26,483 nucleotides of DNA, taken from Gp6-AA40 sp050742535. Its GTDB lineage: Bacteria > Acidobacteriota > Vicinamibacteria > Vicinamibacterales > UBA2999. The stretch spans positions 1 to 26,483 of the forward strand of contig JBOGIQ010000043.1 in assembly GCA_050742535.1 (NCBI GenBank), in the 5' to 3' direction. Position numbers and translations under genes: made by a program. This document shows, in pieces, positions 22,426 to 26,483 of the stretch; positions within the stretch are counted from its first letter, which is position 1, and each line of letters begins with the position of its first letter. Below the pieces are notes generated by a model that was not told where the DNA came from, ran no database searches, and saw only the letters and a program-made list of their open reading frames with translations.

Positions 22426-22703
22426 TATTCGGCGTTTATCGAGAGCAGGCGCTGGACTTCGCTTCTGCGATCGGCCGCGGTCAGCTTGAGCGCGTGCGTC
22501 TTGCCGCTGCTCGCATTGACGAACTCGGCACACGCCGCGTTCGAGGTTTCGTCGATCCAGACCGACCCCACCCGCCAGATGGAGCCGGCGACGGCGGCTC
22601 GCGCTTCGAGCTCCCATGCTTTCGTCGCGCGCTGGTTCTGACGCGCGGACTTTGCGCGGGCCCTGCGGCCGTCGATGGCGTCTCTCGAGATCCGCTTTTC
22701 CAT
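22425..22703 (-). CDS. Small soluble hypothetical protein (92 aa) behind a palindromic operator
   Basis: 92 residues from ATG (complement of 22701-22703). The N-terminal third is basic and helical (MEKRISRDAIDGRRARAKSA, then RQNQRATKAWELEARAA); the rest is mixed, with GSIWRVGSVWIDETSNAACAEFVNASSGKTHALKL and a charged helical end (DRRSEVQRLLSINAE). No TM helix, signal peptide or known domain is recognised. Codon third positions are GC-rich. The minus strand carries TTGACG-N17-TAAGAC ending 11 nt before the ATG, and the -10 overlaps a perfect dyad; a strong hairpin follows the stop. These flanking signals are better than for most genes here, so the gene is probably real and regulated. A basic N-terminus with an operator over its own promoter would suit a small autoregulatory DNA-binding protein, but this is conjecture. 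Confidence 0.6.
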   Translation of the reverse strand: MEKRISRDAIDGRRARAKSARQNQRATKAWELEARAAVAGSIWRVGSVWIDETSNAACAEFVNASSGKTHALKLTAADRRSEVQRLLSINAE

Positions 22704-22714
22704 AGGCGGGCATA

Positions 22715-22743
22715 GTCTTACAAGACGTAAGACCTTGCGTCAA
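22715..22743 (-). promoter_or_regulatory. Sigma-70-like promoter overlapped by a perfect 7-bp dyad
   Basis: On the minus strand TTGACG (complement of 22738-22743) and TAAGAC (complement of 22715-22720) are separated by 17 nt, the best -35/-10 pair in the window. GTCTTAC-N5-GTAAGAC (22715-22733) is an exact inverted repeat that covers the -10 and part of the spacer, where a bound repressor would block polymerase. The predicted start of transcription is within a few bases of the ATG at 22703. Confidence 0.6.
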
Positions 22744-22821
22744 GTCAAGAAGCCGCGTGCAGTTCACGTCTCGCCCTAACGCCGCATCGCATTGCAGCCG
22801 AAAGATTTAGGAGCCGTTCCA

Positions 22822-25212
22822 TTGGATCGAAACCGTTCGCGCGGGCGCGCCGGCAGTTCCAGAGGTCCTCGCAGCGACAACGAGGCGCTCTGGGACTGGA
22901 ATCTGGAATCCGACCGGATTCGCTTTTCTCCGCGCTGGATGGCCCTCGCCGGCTGCGAAGACCATGAAATAGGCAGCGCACCTGGCGACTGGTTCCAGCG
23001 AGTCCATCCGGACGACCGCGAACAGCTCGCGCGCGCAATAGAGACGGCAAAAACGGGCGAGGAAACGAAGTTCGCGTGCCGCTACCGGTTCCGTCACGCG
23101 GACGGCACCTATCGCTGGCTGTCGTGCCAGGGCGTGGTTGTCCGCGACAATGCCGGGCGCGCCATTCGCCTGAGCGGCACGGATTCGGACGTCACCGTCG
23201 AAATGGTGACCGATCGGCTGACGCGGCTTCCCAATCGTCTGCTGCTGATGGACCGCGTGACGCACTCGCTCGAGCGGGCCCGGCGCTACAGGGCCTTTCA
23301 CTTCGCGTTACTGATCATCGACGTCGGCACGCCGACGAGCCTTGGCCACTCCTCGTCCGTCACCGATACGCTCCTCACCGCCGTCGCCCGGCGCCTCGAA
23401 ACGTGCCTGCGCGTCCCGGACGCGACGCCCACCCTGCGCAACAACGACCTCGTCGCGCGGCTCGAGGGCCACTTCTTCGCGATCCTGCTCGACGGGTTGA
23501 AAGACGTCGGCCACGCCAAGATCGCCGCCGATCGGATCCTCAGCGAGATGCTGAATCCGTTCACGATCGGCGGACGCGAGATCCGGCTGTCGGCGAGCAT
23601 CGGCATTGCGCTGAGCGCCACCGGCTACACCACCGCGGAGCAGGTGTTGAACGACGCGGAAACGGCGCTGCACCGTGCACGCGTCCTCGGCGGGTCGCAC
23701 TGCGAGGTCTTCGATACCGCGATTCTGCAGTCTGAACAAACCGAGCTGCAGCTGGAGGGCGATCTCGAGGGCGCGCTCCAGCGCCGCGAGTTCGAGCTGT
23801 TCTACCAGCCGATCGTCTCGCTGGCGTCGAATGAGATTCTCGGGTTCGAAGGCCTGGTGCGGTGGCGGCATCCGGTCCTCGGCATGATCGCGCCGCTCGA
23901 CTTCATTCCAATCGCCGAGCGAACCGGATTCATCGTTCCGCTCGGTGCGTGGATCCTGCGTGAGGCCTGCCTCCGGCTGGCCGAATGGCACAGGAGTCTG
24001 CCGCTCAGGGACGACCTGTCGGTCTCGGTCAACATCTCGAGCGTCCAGTGGAACGATCCCGCGCTCATCGACCAGATTCAACAGGCACTGCACGACTCCG
24101 GCCTCGAGCCACGGCGCCTGGTGCTGGAATTGACCGAGGGGATCGCCATTGGCAATCCGACTGCGGCCATCACGCTGCTGATGCAGCTCCGGGCGATCGG
24201 CGTCCGCATCAGCGTGGACGATTTCGGAACGGGTTATTCGTCGCTCGCGTACCTTCGTCAATTCCCGGTTGACACGCTGAAGATCGATCGGTCTTTCGTT
24301 CGTGGGATGACCAGCAACAAGGACACGGCCGGGATCGTCGCCGGCATCATGAACCTGTCGAAACAGCTGGGCCTCTGTGTCGTGGCAGAAGGCGTCGAGC
24401 ACGAGGAGCAGTGCGTGCACCTGCGCGAGTTGCACTGCCACGCCGGCCAGGGGAATCTCTTCGCGAAACCGCTTGATGCCGATACCGCCATGGAGGTGTT
24501 GCAGACCGGGCTCGCCCCGCGGCTGGAGCCCGAGGGCGAGGCGTTGAGGTTCCCGCACCGTGCCACGACGGATGTTCGTCAGCTCTTCGTTCGTGGACGT
24601 CGCCTCGTGACGGCGAACGCGGCGTCGTTGACGGCTGCCGTCGTCGCGCTCTCAATGGCCGGAGTGTTGACGGTTGCCAAGAGCGTCCAATCGGCGATGG
24701 GCGGTCCGGTGGTGCCCGCAGCGGACGTGAACCCGCACTCGAGTCCGACAACCGGCGCGGCGCCCGTCGCACCAGCGCCCCTCGCCACGGCGCCCCTCGC
24801 CACAGCGTCGGTCGGCAGAGCGCCGGTCGGCAGAGCGCCGGTCGCGATCACCGCGGCGCCTTCCGGTGCACCCGCCACGGCGAAAAAGACCGCGGCCCTC
24901 CGTGATGCAGCGACTCCTCCAGCGAGACGTTCTGCCGCAGCGGGTCACACCGCTTCACTGGACGTCGTCCATCTCCACCGCTTCGGCGACTGCCGTGGAC
25001 GGCTGGAGGTGAGCCGCGACGGCGTCGCGTTCGTTTCGGCGAATGACGCGTTTACGCTCAAGTTCGCGGAGTTCCTGCACGCCGTCTCGGATGACACGCT
25101 GACGCTGCGGTCGGCCGCGAAGACGTATCGATTCAAGGCGGCGGGGACCGGCGGCGACAGTACGAGCACGCTGCGCTCGTTCGCGGACCAAATCTCGCAG
25201 GCCCGTCGCTGA
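22822..25212 (+). CDS. PAS - degenerate GGDEF - EAL protein with TM helix and C-terminal outer domain
   Basis: 796 residues from TTG 22822, chosen because AGGAG (22809-22813) is 8 nt upstream; a TTG at 22792 is also in frame. A PAS-type domain (about 25-130: ALWDWNLESDRIRFSPRW, WFQRVHPDDRE, YRFRHADGTYRWL) is followed by a GGDEF domain (about 135-300) whose active-site motif is E215-G-H-F-F, so no cyclase activity is expected, while the RxxD inhibitory site (R206-N-N-D209) is kept. The EAL domain (about 315-560) has E343-G-L, N404, LELTEG, D466-D467-FGTGYSS, K487, E523 and Q543, i.e. a complete phosphodiesterase set with EGL for EAL. A TM helix (603-625), an Ala/Pro linker with 15-bp DNA repeats and a beta-rich C-terminal domain (713-796, HLHRFGDCRGRLEVSRDG) follow. 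It should hydrolyse c-di-GMP in the cytoplasm with the C-terminal domain outside. Confidence 0.92.
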   Translation: MDRNRSRGRAGSSRGPRSDNEALWDWNLESDRIRFSPRWMALAGCEDHEIGSAPGDWFQRVHPDDREQLARAIETAKTGEETKFACRYRFRHADGTYRWLSCQGVVVRDNAGRAIRLSGTDSDVTVEMVTDRLTRLPNRLLLMDRVTHSLERARRYRAFHFALLIIDVGTPTSLGHSSSVTDTLLTAVARRLETCLRVPDATPTLRNNDLVARLEGHFFAILLDGLKDVGHAKIAADRILSEMLNPFTIGGREIRLSASIGIALSATGYTTAEQVLNDAETALHRARVLGGSHCEVFDTAILQSEQTELQLEGDLEGALQRREFELFYQPIVSLASNEILGFEGLVRWRHPVLGMIAPLDFIPIAERTGFIVPLGAWILREACLRLAEWHRSLPLRDDLSVSVNISSVQWNDPALIDQIQQALHDSGLEPRRLVLELTEGIAIGNPTAAITLLMQLRAIGVRISVDDFGTGYSSLAYLRQFPVDTLKIDRSFVRGMTSNKDTAGIVAGIMNLSKQLGLCVVAEGVEHEEQCVHLRELHCHAGQGNLFAKPLDADTAMEVLQTGLAPRLEPEGEALRFPHRATTDVRQLFVRGRRLVTANAASLTAAVVALSMAGVLTVAKSVQSAMGGPVVPAADVNPHSSPTTGAAPVAPAPLATAPLATASVGRAPVGRAPVAITAAPSGAPATAKKTAALRDAATPPARRSAAAGHTASLDVVHLHRFGDCRGRLEVSRDGVAFVSANDAFTLKFAEFLHAVSDDTLTLRSAAKTYRFKAAGTGGDSTSTLRSFADQISQARR
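24775..24843 (+). repeat. 15-bp tandem repeats in the Ala/Pro linker of the EAL protein
   Basis: Two copies of GCGCCCCTCGCCAC start at 24775 and 24790, then GCG(T/C)CGGTCGGCAGA copies start at 24805 and 24820, with a partial at 24835. All are in a 15-bp register and encode five-residue blocks of the type APLAT and APVGR. Such repeats allow linker length to vary by slippage without loss of frame. Confidence 0.8.
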
Positions 25213-25235
25213 TTCCCCGGCGCCGCGCTGATCGA

Positions 25236-25772
25236 TTACGGAGGGGTGATTCCCGAGGCCGCGTTGAACGCGTACGGCGTCGTCTTGCCGTCGCCCTCGC
25301 GATACATCTTGTGGCACTGCGCGCACGTTCCCTGAGCGGTCGCAAGTGACGTCTGCGCTTTCATCGCATCCCCCGCCTTGAGGGCGGCCAGCGCGTCCTG
25401 CGCGCCCGAACGCGCGGTTTGTGCGAGCTTCACGGCGTCAGGTTTCATACGCTGGGTGTAAAACGTTTCGACGGTCGCGAAAGACGTCGCAATCGTCTGC
25501 ACGCTCGTTGTCGCGCCTGCCGTATCCGCGCCCTTGAGCGCTTTGTTTGCGGCCTGAACGGACTGAGCAATGGTTTTCATCGTCGCCGCATGCTCGGCAA
25601 CGGTTATCCGGGCAGGCGCGGGTGCGGGTGCGGCGGCCGCGGGTGCCGGTGCTGCCGCTGCCTGGCCACCTTGAGCCGGCGGCGTCGTCTGCACGGCGTC
25701 CGACTTGTCGCCGCATCCAACGGTCAGCGCCAGCGCCGCGGGAATCAGTGCACTCATCAGAATTCGCATCAT
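25236..25772 (-). CDS. Cytochrome c'-like lipoprotein (single CxxCH)
   Basis: 178 residues from ATG (complement of 25770-25772). A lipoprotein signal peptide (MMRILMSALIPAALALTVGC) has the lipobox Cys at 20. An Ala/Pro-rich linker (about 30-55) precedes a helical domain with EHAATMKTIAQSVQAANKAL, then LAQTARSGAQDALAALKAGD. The only haem site is C150-A-Q-C153-H154 near the C-terminus, directly followed by KMYRE. A C-terminal CxxCH with a basic/Tyr-Arg tail on a four-helix bundle is the layout of the cytochrome c' family (PF01322). Haem would be covalently attached outside the inner membrane, and the protein anchored to a membrane by lipid. Members bind NO or CO or act in electron transfer; the role here is open. 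It converges with the EAL-protein gene (23 bp apart). A second ATG one codon later is equally possible. Confidence 0.85.
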   Translation of the reverse strand: MMRILMSALIPAALALTVGCGDKSDAVQTTPPAQGGQAAAAPAPAAAAPAPAPARITVAEHAATMKTIAQSVQAANKALKGADTAGATTSVQTIATSFATVETFYTQRMKPDAVKLAQTARSGAQDALAALKAGDAMKAQTSLATAQGTCAQCHKMYREGDGKTTPYAFNAASGITPP

Positions 25773-26013
25773 GCCGGCTTTCACAAGCAAACGGCACGCC
25801 CGAACCATAGCCGCGCGCGACTTCCGCCGTCACTTCTGCGTGCTGTCTCTTCGGTAGGGACCGCGGCTGCTGCAGATACTCCCGTCAGCCTGAAATATCA
25901 GAGTTGCCACGAGACATTAGACCCCGCCTTCTCCTTTTTGCTACGATTCGCCGATTCAAAGAATCGCGCTTCCGCCTGAAGGCGGAAGCTACGATCAAGC
26001 GAAGGAGCCAGCC
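25773..26013. promoter_or_regulatory. Intergenic region with -10-like element and REP-like hairpin
   Basis: No gene is supported in these 241 bp. TACGAT (25942-25947), in the setting TTTTTGCTACGATTCG, resembles the TACAAT elements seen elsewhere. It is followed by two hairpins in the would-be leader: GATTC-AAA-GAATC (25953-25965) and a perfect GCTTCCGCCT-GA-AGGCGGAAGC (25968-25989). The second is the kind of short palindrome that recurs between genes in related genomes. The Shine-Dalgarno GAAGGAG (26001-26007) stands 12 nt after it. Confidence 0.5.
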
Positions 26014-26483
26014 GTGCGAATGCGAGCCCTCGTCCTGGCCACTCTCCTCATTGCCGCGATGGTCGCGGCCGATCATCTGTTTGCCCAGTCGCCCGCGCCG
26101 AGATCCCCTGCCCTGAGCGAGCGAAGCGAGTCGAAGGGTGCGGCAGCGGCCGCCGTACCACGGACCCCCTGGGGACATCCGGACCTGCAGGGAACCTGGG
26201 ACTACAAGACCATCACGCCGCTGGAGCGTCCCCAACAGTACGGCGATCGGCAGTACCTGACGGATGCGGAAGTGAAGGCGCTCGAGGAACGCGCCGCCAA
26301 GCGGATGGACGAACCGCCGTCCGACGAACAGCCCAACCAGTCGGGAACGATCCACGCGACGTACCTGACCGATCCGGGCACTCGGGTGGACGACGACCGG
26401 CGCACGTCGCTCATCATCGATCCGCCTGACGGCCGTCTCCCGCCGCTGGTCAACGCTGGCGCCGGCGGGCGCGGTGGCCGGGG
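26014..26483 (+). CDS. Secreted 'TPWGHPD' family protein, 3'-truncated by the window edge
   Basis: The frame opens at GTG 26014 (GAAGGAG 6 nt upstream) and is still open at the last base, so at least 156 residues are seen. A signal peptide (MRMRALVLATLLIAAMVAAD, mature near LFAQSP) leads to a linker and then VPRTPWGHPDLQGTWDYKTI, TPLERPQQYGDRQYL and SLIIDPPDGRLPPLV. These match the design of the protein at 13200-14213 (TPWGDPD, VVDPPDGKIPP), so the two are paralogs of one exported family of unknown function. The linker contains ALSERSESKGAA, encoded by a repeat-like insertion, see the separate entry. An ATG at 26020 is the alternative start but is 12 nt from the Shine-Dalgarno. Confidence 0.75.
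   Translation, partial: MRMRALVLATLLIAAMVAADHLFAQSPAPRSPALSERSESKGAAAAAVPRTPWGHPDLQGTWDYKTITPLERPQQYGDRQYLTDAEVKALEERAAKRMDEPPSDEQPNQSGTIHATYLTDPGTRVDDDRRTSLIIDPPDGRLPPLVNAGAGGRGGR
26111..26138 (+). repeat. Repeat-like insertion inside the coding sequence
   Basis: A 28-bp block begins CCCTGAGCGAGCG and ends GAGTCGAAGGG, with CCCT/AGGG ends and several GCGA units. It translates as LSERSESKG within the linker between signal peptide and mature domain. I recall this string as a frequent dispersed element in GC-rich bacterial genomes; that is memory, not a search. It keeps the frame and lies where a linker could tolerate extra residues. Confidence 0.45.

Noticed and set aside
22390..22767. 125-residue minus-strand ORF overlapping the 92-residue gene
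   Set aside because: It runs through the promoter dyad and the terminator hairpin and has an Arg-rich out-of-frame composition; the 92-residue frame fits the flanking signals.
23464..23478. Active diguanylate cyclase
   Set aside because: The GGDEF motif reads EGHFF, lacking the residues needed for metal and GTP binding; only the EAL domain looks active.
23308..24558. 416-residue minus-strand ORF inside the EAL gene
   Set aside because: It is the antisense shadow of a gene with a clear domain order; its composition (Arg, Gln, Asp, Glu without hydrophobic core) is typical of a GC-rich shadow.
1..26483. Insertion sequence, prophage or defence island
   Set aside because: No transposase, integrase, phage structural or nuclease/methylase gene and no long terminal repeats were found; gene order and composition look chromosomal.

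Overview
The window is high-GC DNA from a free-living bacterium, most probably Acidobacteriota and by gene content close to the Vicinamibacteria. The pointers are an ADOP-type orphan permease, four paralogs of the soil-associated TIGR03435 family, two paralogs of a secreted 'TPWG(D/H)PD' family typical of these genomes, and an acidobacterial-looking C-terminal domain on an EAL protein. This assignment rests on recognising protein families, not on a database search. No tRNA, rRNA, CRISPR array, transposase or phage gene was seen; the window looks like chromosomal accessory or regulatory DNA.

Layout. 1-4180 (+): the end of an unidentified gene, then two tandem GT-C-type membrane proteins. 4095-8954 (-): a tight operon TIGR03435 -> ADOP permease -> TPR protein; the TPR gene runs convergently 86 bp into the second GT-C gene. 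9166-11640 (+): a NarL/FixJ response regulator and two sensorless HisKA_3 histidine kinases, with related palindromes in the upstream DNA of each. 11641-12316: an intergenic stretch carrying a degenerate copy of a promoter found at 14.2 kb, and a small membrane protein. 12359-14213 (-): a Tyr-rich PEGA protein and a secreted TPWG protein. 14228-16297: a secreted hypothetical (+) and a class-C beta-lactamase-fold serine hydrolase (-). 16397-20046 (+): TIGR03435, OPT transporter, TIGR03435. 20058-21368 (-): a secreted hypothetical and a 4-TM membrane protein. 21435-22256 (+): the fourth TIGR03435. 22264-22703 (-): a 37-residue single-TM peptide and a 92-residue protein, separated by a strong hairpin. 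22822-25212 (+): a PAS / degenerate GGDEF / intact EAL / TM / C-terminal domain protein. 25236-25772 (-): a cytochrome c'-like lipoprotein. 26014-end (+): a second TPWG secreted protein, cut by the window edge.

How it fits together. Most products are exported or membrane-bound, which suggests envelope and extracellular functions. Two signalling nodes stand out: the NarL-type RR/HK cluster, which looks autoregulated, and the c-di-GMP phosphodiesterase-like protein. Three of the four TIGR03435 genes share an identical 18-nt promoter core containing TACAAT, and in two of them it is centred in a perfect inverted repeat, so these dispersed paralogs probably form a co-regulated set. Several genes have a -10-like hexamer only 7-9 nt before the start codon, suggesting leaderless transcripts.
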